64,000 nucleotides of DNA from Sphingomonas sp. (lineage in GTDB: Bacteria > Pseudomonadota > Alphaproteobacteria > Sphingomonadales > Sphingomonadaceae): positions 1-64,000 of the forward strand of contig NZ_QFOB01000007.1 in NCBI RefSeq assembly GCF_003248515.1, read 5' to 3'. Below are positions 9,174-18,172 of this stretch, piece by piece. The notes under the pieces were generated by a model. That model searched no databases. It was not told where the DNA came from and saw nothing but the letters and a program-made list of their open reading frames with translations. The translations under genes were made by a program, and so were the position numbers. Numbering within the stretch: position 1 is the first letter of the stretch; each line of letters begins with the position of its first letter.

Positions 9174-10232
9174 TCAGGCGGAGGTTGGCGTGAAGGCCCG
9201 GCGAATCGCCGCGATCTTCGCCGCGCCGAATGCGCGCGCGGCCGCCGAGTTTCCGTTGTCGAAACCGTGGAAGGCGCCCGGCACGACCATGAGTTCGGTC
9301 GGCACCCCAGCATCCACGAGACGGCGCGCGAAAGCGATATCCTCGTCCACGAACAGGTCGATCGCTCCGACTCCGATGAAAGCGGCCGGCAGGCCCGCCA
9401 GATCCTTCGTCCGCGCCGGCACGGCGGCGACCGGCACGTCTGCGCCGCCGGGCGCCATGCCGAGGAAAGATCGCCAGCCGAACCGGTTGTCGGCGACACT
9501 CCAGCCGATGGTGCCGACATGCGCGGGCGGCTCCACGCCGCTTCCCGTTCTGTCATCCAGCATGGGATAGATCAGCACCTGCAGCACAAGCGGCACTTCG
9601 CCGCGATCCCGCGCGGTGATCGCCAGCAGCGCGGCATGCCCTCCCCCGGCGCTTTCGCCCATCACAGCGATCCGCGAGCGATCGATCCCGATCGTTTCGG
9701 CCTGCGAATGGACCCAGCGCAGCACCGTATAATTATCTTCGATCGAAGCTGCATAAGTCGCTTCCGGCGCGAGGCGATAATCGACCGTCACCACCACGCA
9801 ATCGAGCATGCTGGCGAGCGCCTGCTTGCCGGCAACCTCGGCCCTGGCATTGCCGAACAGGAATCCCCCGCCATGCGCATGCACGATCACGGGCCGCCGC
9901 TCGCCGGCGCGGGCATTGATGATGAACGCACGCACGGCCGCTCCGGCGCCGGACGGCACCATCACTTCGCGCACCGGAACCGCAGCGCCGAAGGGCGCGG
10001 CGGATTCCTCGATCCTGCGCCTGATCCGGAGATAATTCTGGTCGAGCGGCGGGCTTCCGGCGCTCGATGCGATCGTGCGCCGGGCCATCTCGCGCAGTTC
10101 GGGAGCCACCATCCAGAGCGGATCGGAGAGGGGCTGGGTGGCCAGCGCGCGGGCCATGGACGGACGGAGGACGCCCACGCCCGAAAGCAGCGCCGCAGCA
10201 CCCGAAATCAGACCACGCCGATCAATATTCAT
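9174..10232 (-). CDS. Alpha/beta hydrolase of the HSL/acetyl-esterase family, Tat-exported
   Basis: A 352-residue protein starting MNIDRRGLISG, a twin-arginine leader. The HSL-family oxyanion motif HGGGFLFG is present, the nucleophile lies in GESAGGG, the Asp in DLFVDED and the His in PGAFHGFD, so the catalytic triad looks complete. Family members hydrolyse short-chain acyl esters, and in this setting acetyl groups on xylan oligosaccharides are the natural candidate. It diverges from the hydrolase at 10305 across a 72-base gap. No ribosome site stronger than GAGG is seen before the ATG. Confidence 0.85.
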   Translation of the reverse strand: MNIDRRGLISGAAALLSGVGVLRPSMARALATQPLSDPLWMVAPELREMARRTIASSAGSPPLDQNYLRIRRRIEESAAPFGAAVPVREVMVPSGAGAAVRAFIINARAGERRPVIVHAHGGGFLFGNARAEVAGKQALASMLDCVVVTVDYRLAPEATYAASIEDNYTVLRWVHSQAETIGIDRSRIAVMGESAGGGHAALLAITARDRGEVPLVLQVLIYPMLDDRTGSGVEPPAHVGTIGWSVADNRFGWRSFLGMAPGGADVPVAAVPARTKDLAGLPAAFIGVGAIDLFVDEDIAFARRLVDAGVPTELMVVPGAFHGFDNGNSAAARAFGAAKIAAIRRAFTPTSA

Positions 10233-10304
10233 CGCTCATGCCTCGCTTCCACGCGCGGCCAGCGCGATGTTTGACTTTGATATCCGACAAAATGGGAGAG
10301 GTGA

Positions 10305-11246
10305 ATGCAATATAGTCAAAAATCCGGCATGGCAGGCGCAGTAATGTGCGCACTTCTGCTTTCGGCCATGACGAGCCCCGCCATTGCCGCGGAAACAGCG
10401 CCGGCGCCCGATACGATCGGCAGTGGGCATTTTCCGGCCGTGAAGGAGGAAATATCCGGTCTTCCCGATCACGTCGTCTATCGGCCGCGCGATCTCGGCG
10501 GCGTCCCGCAGGGCGAATTGGGGGTCTATCTCTTCGGCAACGGCGCCTGCAGCGATGATGGCGCCAGTTCACGCATGCATCTTCTGGAGATCGCATCCCA
10601 CGGTTATCTCGCCATCGCGCCGGGCCGCATCCGCTCCGGCCCGGGCGCGCTCGCACCCAAAACATCGCGGGCGCAAGCTCCCGGCCGCCTGAGCGCCCCC
10701 ACCTCTTCCAGCGCGCTCGCCGAGGCCCTCGACTGGGCGCTCGCCGAGAATGAGCGGCCGGGCAGCCCGCTTCACGGCAAGATCGATCCAAAGCGGATCG
10801 CCGTCTCCGGCTTCAGTTGCGGCGGATTGCAGGCCTACCAGATTGCCACCGATCCCAGGATCCGCACCACCGTCATCATGAACAGCGGCATATTCTCCGA
10901 GGGCAAGAGCCCGATCGAGGGAATGGATCTCGGGAAGAGCCGCCTGAACGAATTGCACGGAACGGTACTCTACGTTCTCGGCGGGCCGACTGACATCGCC
11001 TATCCCAATGGCACCGATGATTTCCGGAGGCTTGCCCATCTCCCCACAGCGATGGTCAACATTCCCGTGGGTCATGGCGGCACATATGATCAGCCCAATG
11101 GAGGATTGGCCGCGAAAGTCGTCGTAAGCTGGCTGGATTGGCAGCTGAAGGGCGACGGCAAGGCTGCCGCGCAGTTCCAGGGCAAGGATTGCGGGCTGTG
11201 CACCACCGCCGGCCTCACTATCGAAACCAAGAGGATCAGCGATTAG
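10305..11246 (+). CDS. Exported alpha/beta hydrolase (dienelactone hydrolase/PET hydrolase-like)
   Basis: A 313-residue protein with a Sec leader of about 28 residues (ending AIAAET) and a ribosome site GGGAGAGG. The nucleophile motif is GFSCGGLQ, where a Cys follows the Ser, and a His in the VGHGGTYDQPN segment is the likely catalytic base. It resembles poorly characterised lipase/dienelactone-hydrolase-like proteins rather than a classical carbohydrate esterase family. Its place among xylan esterases suggests esterase activity, but the substrate is unknown. A 10-bp hairpin follows at 11259-11290. Confidence 0.75.
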   Translation: MQYSQKSGMAGAVMCALLLSAMTSPAIAAETAPAPDTIGSGHFPAVKEEISGLPDHVVYRPRDLGGVPQGELGVYLFGNGACSDDGASSRMHLLEIASHGYLAIAPGRIRSGPGALAPKTSRAQAPGRLSAPTSSSALAEALDWALAENERPGSPLHGKIDPKRIAVSGFSCGGLQAYQIATDPRIRTTVIMNSGIFSEGKSPIEGMDLGKSRLNELHGTVLYVLGGPTDIAYPNGTDDFRRLAHLPTAMVNIPVGHGGTYDQPNGGLAAKVVVSWLDWQLKGDGKAAAQFQGKDCGLCTTAGLTIETKRISD

Positions 11247-11258
11247 GGACCGCGCACG

Positions 11259-11290
11259 GCGGAGCATCCCCGAAGATGGAGATGCTCCGC
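11259..11290 (+). terminator. Strong hairpin after the hydrolase gene
   Basis: GCGGAGCATC at 11259-11268 pairs perfectly with GATGCTCCGC at 11281-11290 around a 12-base loop, 12 bases past the stop codon. It lacks a T-tract on either strand. Confidence 0.5.
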
Positions 11291-11327
11291 TGCCCCCCAA
11301 ACATCGCCCGACGATCGCCCATTCGGA

Positions 11328-11389
11328 ATGTATGACAATTTACCGAGAAAATCTGGCCATCGAAGTACAGGGTGACTGTTTCATACAAT
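11328..11389 (+). promoter_or_regulatory. Two TTGTATGA-like half sites upstream of the esterase gene
   Basis: ATGTATGACAAT (11328-11339) and TCATACAAT (11381-11389, inverted) share the TGTATGA core with the 15-bp elements before GH43 and GH95. This AT-rich stretch in the 246-base gap probably contains the promoter for the gene at 11493. The link between the elements is a visual inference. Confidence 0.3.
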
Positions 11390-11492
11390 AGAAGATGCCA
11401 GACGATGATTTTCGACAATGAATGCCGGATGGCCGACGATCCCGAAGGGGAAGCGCGCCGGATCCTGCTCGGTTGATATTTGGGAGAGCCCG

Positions 11493-12398
11493 ATGATCCG
11501 CAAAGCCCTTCTCACGCTGATGATCGCCTGCGCGGCGCCGGCCTTCGCGCAGGATGCGAGCATGACGCCGATCGCCGCCCCGGCCGAACCCGGCGCGATT
11601 CCGCTCGGCACCGGCCCCGGCAAATCCACTGCGCCGGAGGCGTGGTTCCGCCAATATGGCACGGCCTTTAACCGCAACGTCTCCACCGCCACGCTCACGC
11701 CCTTCCTCCCCGATCCCGCCAAGGCGACCGGGGCGGCGGTGATCGTGGCGCCAGGGGGCGGCTTTCTGATGCTTTCGATGGAGAATGAAGGCTGGAAGGT
11801 GGCGCGCGCGCTGGCTGACCGGGGGATCGCAGCCTTCGTGCTCAAATATCGATTGAAGCCCACGCCAGCCGACATGCCGGCCTTCGAGGCCGCCGCCACC
11901 GCGATGTTCAGCAGCGCCGGGCGATCGGATTCGCGGCTGCGGCCGGAGGATGCGATCAACGGCCTCTCCGATCAGATCGCCGATGGCAAGGCCGCTTTCG
12001 CGCTGGTTCGCGCCCGCGCTGCGGAATGGCATGTCGATCCTGATCGGGTGGGCATGATCGGCTTTTCGGCCGGCGCGATGACGACGATGGCGACGGCCCT
12101 CGCCGCTCCGGAAACCAAACCCGCCTTCATCGGGCCGATCTACGGATCGATGGAAGCGGTGAACGTTCGGCCGGATGCTCCGCCGATGTTCGCCGCGCTC
12201 GCCTCCGACGATCCCCTCTTCGCCCGCAAGGGCTTTGGCCTCATCGATTCCTGGCAGAAAGCAGGCCGCCCCGTCGAATTTCATCTTTATCAGGCGGGCG
12301 GGCACGGCTTCGGCCTCGGCAAGCGGGGCACAACCAGCCAGGGCTGGCTGGAAAGCTTCGTGCGGTGGCTGGAATTCAACGGGATGCTCAAGAAATAG
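11493..12398 (+). CDS. Exported alpha/beta hydrolase, xylanase-associated acetyl-xylan esterase type
   Basis: A 301-residue protein from the ATG at 11493 with ribosome site GGGAGAG. A 19-residue Sec leader ends at AFAQ. The oxyanion loop APGGGFLML, nucleophile elbow GFSAGAM and terminal His in AGGHGFG complete a triad of the kind found in proteins annotated as endo-xylanase B-like esterases. This group usually deacetylates xylan or its oligomers. The frame is open upstream to 11418, but that part has no ribosome site. It converges on the lacI-type gene with a 36-base gap. Confidence 0.82.
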   Translation: MIRKALLTLMIACAAPAFAQDASMTPIAAPAEPGAIPLGTGPGKSTAPEAWFRQYGTAFNRNVSTATLTPFLPDPAKATGAAVIVAPGGGFLMLSMENEGWKVARALADRGIAAFVLKYRLKPTPADMPAFEAAATAMFSSAGRSDSRLRPEDAINGLSDQIADGKAAFALVRARAAEWHVDPDRVGMIGFSAGAMTTMATALAAPETKPAFIGPIYGSMEAVNVRPDAPPMFAALASDDPLFARKGFGLIDSWQKAGRPVEFHLYQAGGHGFGLGKRGTTSQGWLESFVRWLEFNGMLKK

Positions 12399-12434
12399 CG
12401 GAGGCCCGGTTTCCCCATCCCGCCATCGGACGGC

Positions 12435-13502
12435 CTATCGCGCGCGCGTGGATGGCCTGCGCCGTGGCGGAGCATCCGATTGCCGGCGGATGAGCGCATG
12501 ATCCAGCACGACATGTCTCTCGATCGTCCGTGACCGCCCTTTCTGGCGGATCGCGGCTATCAGCAGATCCACCGATTTGCGGGACATGTCGGCAATGGGC
12601 TGACGGATCGTCGTCAATTCCGGCCAGATGGCGGTGGCGAGCGCGGTATCATCGAAACCGCAAACGCTCAGGTCTCCGGGTACATCGATATGATGGCGAT
12701 GGGCGACGGCAACCACGGCGGCGGCCATATCGTCGTTGGAGGCGAAAATCGCCGTGGGAGGATTGGATATCTCCAGCAGTTGCTCGGCCGCATCCAGACC
12801 TGAGCGATAGGTGTACAGGCCGGGCGCGACCAGGGCGGGATCCGCATCGAGACCGGCCTCTTCGAGTGCCAGACGATAGCCCTCGAGCCGAAGCGCGCTG
12901 CCGGTCTGGTTGGGATTGCCCATCACGAATCCGATCCGGCGATGCCCCAGTTCCATCAGGTGCCGCGTCATGGCGCGCGCCGCTTCCCGATCGTCGATCG
13001 TCACCGCCAGCATCTGTTCCGGGGGGCGCCCGGTCGCCACCACAACCGTCGGCACCCGCGCCTCTTCCAGCACGGCCAGCACCGCCTGGGAATCGCAGAT
13101 CGGCGGCGGCAGGATGATGCCATCGATGCCGCCCGCGACGAGATGGCGCGCGGCTTCCACCTCATGATCGCCGATCTCGCATTTCTCGACCACGATCTGC
13201 GCATCGCTGCGGCTGGCCTGATCGAGGCCGCCCACCAGAAACTCGCTCAGATAGGCGGAACTGGGATTGCTGTAGAGGATGCCGATCCGCACCTGCCCCG
13301 CGCCCGCCAGGCTCCGGGCAGCGGGGTTTGGAGAATAGTTCAGCGCCGCAATGGCGAGGTTGACGGCCTCGCGCGTCGAATCCCTGACATTCGCCTCGCT
13401 GTTTATGACACGGGATACCGTCATCGGCGAAACGCCCGCCTGTCTGGCCACATCGTTTATCGTCGGCACGGATCGTCTGCGGCGTGTGCTTTTCTCGGTC
13501 AT
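12435..13502 (-). CDS. LacI-family transcriptional repressor of the hemicellulose locus
   Basis: A 355-residue regulator. The N-terminal helix-turn-helix and hinge are classical (PTINDVARQAGVSPMTVSRV at about 13-32), followed by a periplasmic-binding-protein-like effector domain from about residue 65 and a basic C-terminal tail. The start is taken as the ATG at 13502; an in-frame GTG at 13517 is the alternative and neither has a strong ribosome site. It diverges from GH3, and a LacI-type palindrome (13581-13596) lies between them. Three further copies precede other locus genes. Derepression by a xylose- or xylan-derived sugar is the simplest model, by analogy with LacI-type XylR of Caulobacter. 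Confidence 0.92.
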   Translation of the reverse strand: MTEKSTRRRRSVPTINDVARQAGVSPMTVSRVINSEANVRDSTREAVNLAIAALNYSPNPAARSLAGAGQVRIGILYSNPSSAYLSEFLVGGLDQASRSDAQIVVEKCEIGDHEVEAARHLVAGGIDGIILPPPICDSQAVLAVLEEARVPTVVVATGRPPEQMLAVTIDDREAARAMTRHLMELGHRRIGFVMGNPNQTGSALRLEGYRLALEEAGLDADPALVAPGLYTYRSGLDAAEQLLEISNPPTAIFASNDDMAAAVVAVAHRHHIDVPGDLSVCGFDDTALATAIWPELTTIRQPIADMSRKSVDLLIAAIRQKGRSRTIERHVVLDHALIRRQSDAPPRRRPSTRAR

Positions 13503-13580
13503 GTCCTGTGCTTTCACGAACCGAGGGAGAGCGCAATCTCACAAGACGGCCTCTCTTGCCGCAGCGCCGTCATCCGCCTA

Positions 13581-13596
13581 GTGTTAGCGCTACCGC
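13581..13596. promoter_or_regulatory. LacI-family operator (site 1), lacI/GH3 divergent region
   Basis: GTGTTAGCGCTACCGC contains the core TTAGCGCTA shared with the perfect palindrome at 23309-23324 (11 of 16 bases identical). It is placed to control both the repressor gene and GH3, implying autoregulation. Confidence 0.65.
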
Positions 13597-13705
13597 CAAC
13601 CCGAGAATGGCAGGCGAGAGGATGTTGGGAGGCAGACCTATTCCGGTTCATGAACACGCCCGGCCGCAAACGTCCCGCGGGCGAATCTCCCTCTTTTCAC
13701 CAGTG

Positions 13706-16072
13706 ATGAGCCGCCGCGGCGCCTTCGCGCTGCTCGCCACCTGCTCGGCCGTGGCCATGGCCGGCCCGGTCGCGCACGCCGCCACCATGGGGCTCCCGCC
13801 ATACCGGAATCCGCGCCTCCCGATCGACGATCGCGTTCGCGATCTGCTCGGCCGGATGACGCTGGAGGAAAAGATCGCCCAGATGACGGCCATCTGGGGC
13901 AACAAGTCCAAGGTCATGGACGGCCTGGTCTTCGATCCGGCCAAAGCATCCGCCGCATTCCCCGCAGGCATCGGCCAGATCACGCGCCCCAGCGACAAGC
14001 GTGGCGGGCCGGGCGTGGCGGCTGCGGCCGGGGGGACGGAGGCGCAGTGGCGCACGCCCGCCGATGCCGTCGCCTTCATCAATGCCGCCCAGCGCTGGGC
14101 CGTCGAGAAAACGCGGCTCGGCATTCCGATCCTGTTCCACGAGGAGGCGCTCCACGGCTACATGTCCAGCGGCGCGACCAGCTTTCCCCAAGCGATCGCG
14201 CTGGCGGGAAGCTTCGATCCCGATCTGATGCGCCGGGTGCAGTCCGTGATCGCCCGGGAAGTTCGCGCGCGCGGCGTGCCTTATGTCTTGTCGCCGGTCG
14301 TCGATATCGCCCGAGATCCGCGATGGGGGCGCATCGAGGAGACGTTCGGCGAAGATCCGCATCTCGCTGGCGAAATGGGGGTCGCGGCGATCGAGGGGCT
14401 GCAAGGGCCGGGCCGAAGCGAAATGCTGCCCGCCGGCAAGGTGTTCGCCACGCTCAAGCACATGACCGGGCATGGCCAGCCACAGGCCGGCAACAACATC
14501 GCCCCCGCCCCGCTCGGGGAACGCGAACTGCGGGAATATTTTCTCCCGCCTTTCCGCGAGGCGGTGGAGCGCACGGGCATTGCCGCCGTCATGCCCTCCT
14601 ACAATGAGGTGGATGGCGTCCCGAGCCACGCCAATCGCTGGCTGCTGAGAGACGTGTTGCGCGGCGAGTGGCATTTCGACGGCATCATCGCGAGCGATTA
14701 TGGCGCAGTCGTGGAGCTCGCCTCGCTGCATCATCTGGCTGCCGACAAGGCGGGGGCGGCGCGCCTCGCCCTGGCGGCCGGCGTCGATTGCGAACTGCCG
14801 GATGGCACGGCCTATGCCACCCTGGCGGACCAGGTTCGCGCCGGGACGGTGGATCCCGCACTCGTCGACGAGGCCGCAGCCCGAATGCTGCGTTTCAAAT
14901 TCCGCGCGGGCCTGTTCGAAAATCCCTATGGCTCGCCGGCACTCGCCGCCCGGCTGACCAACAATGCCGATGCGCGCGCGCTGGCGCTGGAAGCCGCCCG
15001 GCGCTCAGTCTGCCTGCTCAAGAATGACGGGGCGTTGCCTTTGAAGCCCGGCGGCAAGGTGGCCCTGATCGGTCCCAATGCAGCCATCGCCCGGCTGGGC
15101 GGCTATTCCGCCGATCCCGGCAGGCGCGTCAGCCTGCTCGAAGGCATCCGGGCGATCGCGGGCGGCGATGTGATCCACGCGCAGGGCGTGTTCATCACGC
15201 AGAGCGAAAATCCCGACATAGGCGAGGTGAAGCTTGCCGATCCCGCGCGCAATCGCGCGCTCATGGCGGAAGCGGTCGAGGCGGCACGCGCCGCCGACGT
15301 GATCGTGCTCGCGATCGGGGATACCGAACAGACGAGCCGGGAAGCCTATGCCCCCACTCATCTTGGCGATCGCACCTCTCTGGATCTCGTGGGCGAGCAG
15401 AATGATCTGTTCCTGGCGCTGGCCGAACTGGGCAAGCCGATCGTCGTGTGTGCGATCAACGGCCGCCCGCCGAGCTGGCCGATCGTGGCGGCGCGCGCCA
15501 ATGCGATCCTGGAATGCTGGTATCTCGGCCAGGAAGGCGGCACCGCGATGGCGGAGGCGCTTTACGGGCGGATCAATCCCGGCGCGAAGCTGCCGGTCAC
15601 GGTTGTCCGGAACGTGGGCCAGGTGCCTTTCTTCTACGATCAGAAGCCTACCGCACGGCGCGGTTATCTGTTCGATGATGCCTCCCCGCTTTTCCCGTTC
15701 GGCCACGGCCTGAGCTATACGGAGTTCGAGATCGGCGCGCCGCGCCTTTCCAGCGCCACCATCGATCCCGCCGGCGAGGTGGAGATATCAGTCGATGTGG
15801 CGAATGTGGGCGCGCGGACGGGCGACGAAGTGGTGCAGCTCTATGTTCGGCACGAAACCGCCTCCACCACGCAACCGGCGCTCGCGCTCAAGGCCTTCCG
15901 CCGGATCACGTTGGAGCCCGGCACGCGCCAGACGATACGCTTCCGCCTCGGCCCGAAGCAGTTCCGTATCTGGAATGCATCCATGGCGGAGGTGGTGGAA
16001 GCAGGCGATGTCACGATCTTCGCCGGCAACAGTTCAGCCAGCCTGAAATCCGCGACGCTCAGGATCGCTTAG
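13706..16072 (+). CDS. GH3 beta-glucosidase/beta-xylosidase
   Basis: A 788-residue protein with leader MSRRGAFALLATCS and an Ala-rich cleavage region. Three modules are visible: the GH3 barrel from about 37 (LLGRMTLEEKIAQM), with the nucleophile Asp in IIASDYGAV; the alpha/beta sandwich with KNDGALPL and the PFGHGLSYTEF end; and a fibronectin III-like domain from about 680. GH3 enzymes cleave terminal beta-glucose or beta-xylose, and xylo-oligosaccharides are the likely substrate here. The frame is open upstream. An ATG at 13622 has a better ribosome site (GCGAGAGG) and would give a longer n-region, so the start is uncertain. GH10 follows 6 bases later. Confidence 0.9.
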   Translation: MSRRGAFALLATCSAVAMAGPVAHAATMGLPPYRNPRLPIDDRVRDLLGRMTLEEKIAQMTAIWGNKSKVMDGLVFDPAKASAAFPAGIGQITRPSDKRGGPGVAAAAGGTEAQWRTPADAVAFINAAQRWAVEKTRLGIPILFHEEALHGYMSSGATSFPQAIALAGSFDPDLMRRVQSVIAREVRARGVPYVLSPVVDIARDPRWGRIEETFGEDPHLAGEMGVAAIEGLQGPGRSEMLPAGKVFATLKHMTGHGQPQAGNNIAPAPLGERELREYFLPPFREAVERTGIAAVMPSYNEVDGVPSHANRWLLRDVLRGEWHFDGIIASDYGAVVELASLHHLAADKAGAARLALAAGVDCELPDGTAYATLADQVRAGTVDPALVDEAAARMLRFKFRAGLFENPYGSPALAARLTNNADARALALEAARRSVCLLKNDGALPLKPGGKVALIGPNAAIARLGGYSADPGRRVSLLEGIRAIAGGDVIHAQGVFITQSENPDIGEVKLADPARNRALMAEAVEAARAADVIVLAIGDTEQTSREAYAPTHLGDRTSLDLVGEQNDLFLALAELGKPIVVCAINGRPPSWPIVAARANAILECWYLGQEGGTAMAEALYGRINPGAKLPVTVVRNVGQVPFFYDQKPTARRGYLFDDASPLFPFGHGLSYTEFEIGAPRLSSATIDPAGEVEISVDVANVGARTGDEVVQLYVRHETASTTQPALALKAFRRITLEPGTRQTIRFRLGPKQFRIWNASMAEVVEAGDVTIFAGNSSASLKSATLRIA

Positions 16073-16078
16073 GCGGCC

Positions 16079-17212
16079 ATGCCCCTCCCTTCCTTCTCTC
16101 CGGGGCGGCGTGATTTCCTGGCGGCCGGCGCCGCGGCGGCGGCCCTGCCCTTCCTTTCGGGCAATGCGGACGCCGACTCCCTCGCCTCTCTGGGCGCGCG
16201 CAAGGGCATCCGCTTCGGCAGCACGATCGGGACGGGACATCTGGCCGATCAGGCGTATCTCGCCCTCAACGCCGCGCAGTGCGCGCTGATCGTTCCCGAA
16301 AACGAGATGAAATGGGGGGCGACGCGGCCCGACGTGCGCAGCTTCGATTTCAGCCGTGCGGACGCGATCGTGGCATGGGCGACGGCACACCGGATCGGGG
16401 TGCGCGGCCACACCCTGCTCTGGCATTCGGAACGCTGGATGCCCGGCTGGCTGGCCACCTATGATTTCGGTCCGCAGCCGCGCGTGGAAGCGGCCCGCCT
16501 GCTGACCGAACATGTCTCCACGGTCGCCCGCCGCTACGCTCCCGTCGTCGACAGCTTCGATGTCGTGAACGAAGCGGTCGATCCGGATACGGGCCTGCTG
16601 CGCGAAACCGCCATCTCCCGCCATCTCGGCGCGGAGGAGACGATCGATCTCGCCTTCCGCACGGCGCGCCAGGCGGCCCCGAAGGCGGAACTGGTCTATA
16701 ACGACTATATGGGCTGGCGGGCGGACGAAGCCCGGCATCGTGATGCCGTGCTGCGGTTGCTGGAGCGCCTCAAGGCGCGCGGCACGCCGATCGACGCGCT
16801 GGGCGTGCAGAGCCATCTCGGCAGCAAATACAGCGATTCCCCCACGGGCCTCGGCGCGCTCGACGAGCGCGCCTGGCGAACCTTTCTGGACAGGGTGACA
16901 GGCATGGGATTGCGCCTCCTCGTCACCGAGATGGACGTGCACGACAATCCGTTGCCGGGCGATATCGCGCGCCGGGACCGGATGGTGGCCAATCACACGC
17001 GCGCCTATCTCGATCTCATGCTCTCCTATCCCGCACTTCACACCGTGATGTGCTGGGGCCTCAGCGATCGCTACACTTGGCTGAACGGCTCCCGCCCACG
17101 ACCGGACGGCATGGCCAAGCGCCCATGCCCGTTCGATGCGGACCTTTCCCCGAAGCCGATGCGGGACGCGATCGCCGACGCGTTTCGCGCAGCCTCGCCG
17201 CGTGCCGCATGA
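16079..17212 (+). CDS. GH10 endo-1,4-beta-xylanase, Tat-exported
   Basis: A 377-residue protein starting with a twin-arginine leader (GRRDFLAAGAAAAALP). The single GH10 barrel carries the acid/base Glu in VVNEAVD (about residue 165), the nucleophile Glu in LLVTEMDVHD (about 284), and the family signatures LLWHSE and CWGLSDRYTW. This is the backbone-cleaving enzyme of the locus, cutting xylan to xylo-oligosaccharides. It follows GH3 by 6 bases and overlaps the next gene by an ATGA junction, so the three are one operon under the LacI-type operator. Its length is typical for a single-domain GH10 enzyme. Confidence 0.96.
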   Translation: MPLPSFSPGRRDFLAAGAAAAALPFLSGNADADSLASLGARKGIRFGSTIGTGHLADQAYLALNAAQCALIVPENEMKWGATRPDVRSFDFSRADAIVAWATAHRIGVRGHTLLWHSERWMPGWLATYDFGPQPRVEAARLLTEHVSTVARRYAPVVDSFDVVNEAVDPDTGLLRETAISRHLGAEETIDLAFRTARQAAPKAELVYNDYMGWRADEARHRDAVLRLLERLKARGTPIDALGVQSHLGSKYSDSPTGLGALDERAWRTFLDRVTGMGLRLLVTEMDVHDNPLPGDIARRDRMVANHTRAYLDLMLSYPALHTVMCWGLSDRYTWLNGSRPRPDGMAKRPCPFDADLSPKPMRDAIADAFRAASPRAA

Positions 17213-18108
17213 AGGCGCTGGCTCTCGTCGCCGCGCTGCTGCTGGGTACGGCGGCCGCCGGCCGCCCCCCGGAAATCGCGCTGACCTTCGATGATCTTCC
17301 CTCGCATGGCCCCTTGCCGCCAGGCGAGACGCGACTGTCGGTGATCGACGGGCTCGTGGCGGCGCTGAAGGCGGCCCATGTCCAACATGTCTGGGGCTTT
17401 GTGAACGGCCGTGGGCTGGCGCGGGAGGCCGGCACTGCCGGCGTGCTGGAAAAGTGGCGCGCGGCGAGCTTTCCGCTCGGCAATCATGGCTGGAACCACA
17501 GCGATCTGGACAAGGTGGGGGCGCCGTCCTTCCTCGACGAGATCGACTTCAACACGCCGATCCTCACCGGCCAGATGGCTGGGCAGGACTGGCACTGGTT
17601 CCGCTTTCCCTATCTCCACGAGGGCTCGGACCCCGCCCAGCGGAGGGCGGTGCGGGATGGGCTCGCCACGCGAGGCTATCGCATCGCCGGCGTCACGATG
17701 AGCTTTGGCGACTTCATGTGGAATGACGCTTATGCGCGCTGCGCGGCGTCGGGCAACGATGCCGCGATCCGGCAACTGGAACAGACCTATCTTACCGCCG
17801 CGACCGAGGCTGCGCGCGCATCGCGCCATGCCGCGCAAGGGGCGATGGGGCGCGACATTCCCTATATCCTGCTGATGCACGTCGGCGCCTTCGATGCGCG
17901 CATGCTTCCACGATTGCTGGCGCAATATCGGCGCGAGGGATTCCGCTTCGTCACGCTGGAGCAGGCGGCGCGCGATCCCTTTTACGCCGCAGACGTCGAT
18001 CCCCGGCTGGGTGCCGCGCCGACGCTGGAAGCACGGCTGAAGGACGCGGGCGGCAAACCGCTGGAAATCCCTTCTTATTCCGAAATGCTCGGCGCGATCT
18101 GCCGATAG
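17209..18108 (+). CDS. Polysaccharide deacetylase (NodB/CE4-like), exported
   Basis: A 299-residue protein from the ATG at 17209, which overlaps the GH10 stop codon (ATGA). A short Sec leader ends near AAAG. The NodB metal site is visible: the Asp pair in LTFDDLPSHG, the two His in GNHGWNHSDL, and a later RFPYLHEG segment. CE4-type enzymes remove N- or O-acetyl groups, and in the GH3-GH10 operon acetylated xylo-oligosaccharides are the likely substrate. However, this TFDDLP subgroup is poorly characterised and may act on other glycans. The frame extends upstream inside GH10, but only the overlapping ATG gives a leader. Confidence 0.82.
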   Translation: MKALALVAALLLGTAAAGRPPEIALTFDDLPSHGPLPPGETRLSVIDGLVAALKAAHVQHVWGFVNGRGLAREAGTAGVLEKWRAASFPLGNHGWNHSDLDKVGAPSFLDEIDFNTPILTGQMAGQDWHWFRFPYLHEGSDPAQRRAVRDGLATRGYRIAGVTMSFGDFMWNDAYARCAASGNDAAIRQLEQTYLTAATEAARASRHAAQGAMGRDIPYILLMHVGAFDARMLPRLLAQYRREGFRFVTLEQAARDPFYAADVDPRLGAAPTLEARLKDAGGKPLEIPSYSEMLGAICR

Positions 18109-18125
18109 GGCCGGAGATGCCCTCC

Positions 18126-18158
18126 AAAAAAATGGGCGGACCCCGAAAGGTCCGCCCA
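18126..18158 (-). terminator. Rho-independent terminator of the GH28 gene
   Basis: TGGGCGGACC at 18133-18142 pairs perfectly with GGTCCGCCCA at 18149-18158 around a 6-base loop. On the minus strand the stem is followed by seven Ts (A-run 18126-18132). It lies 15 bases past the GH28 stop codon. Confidence 0.9.
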
Positions 18159-18172
18159 AGGAGGAGAGGCTC

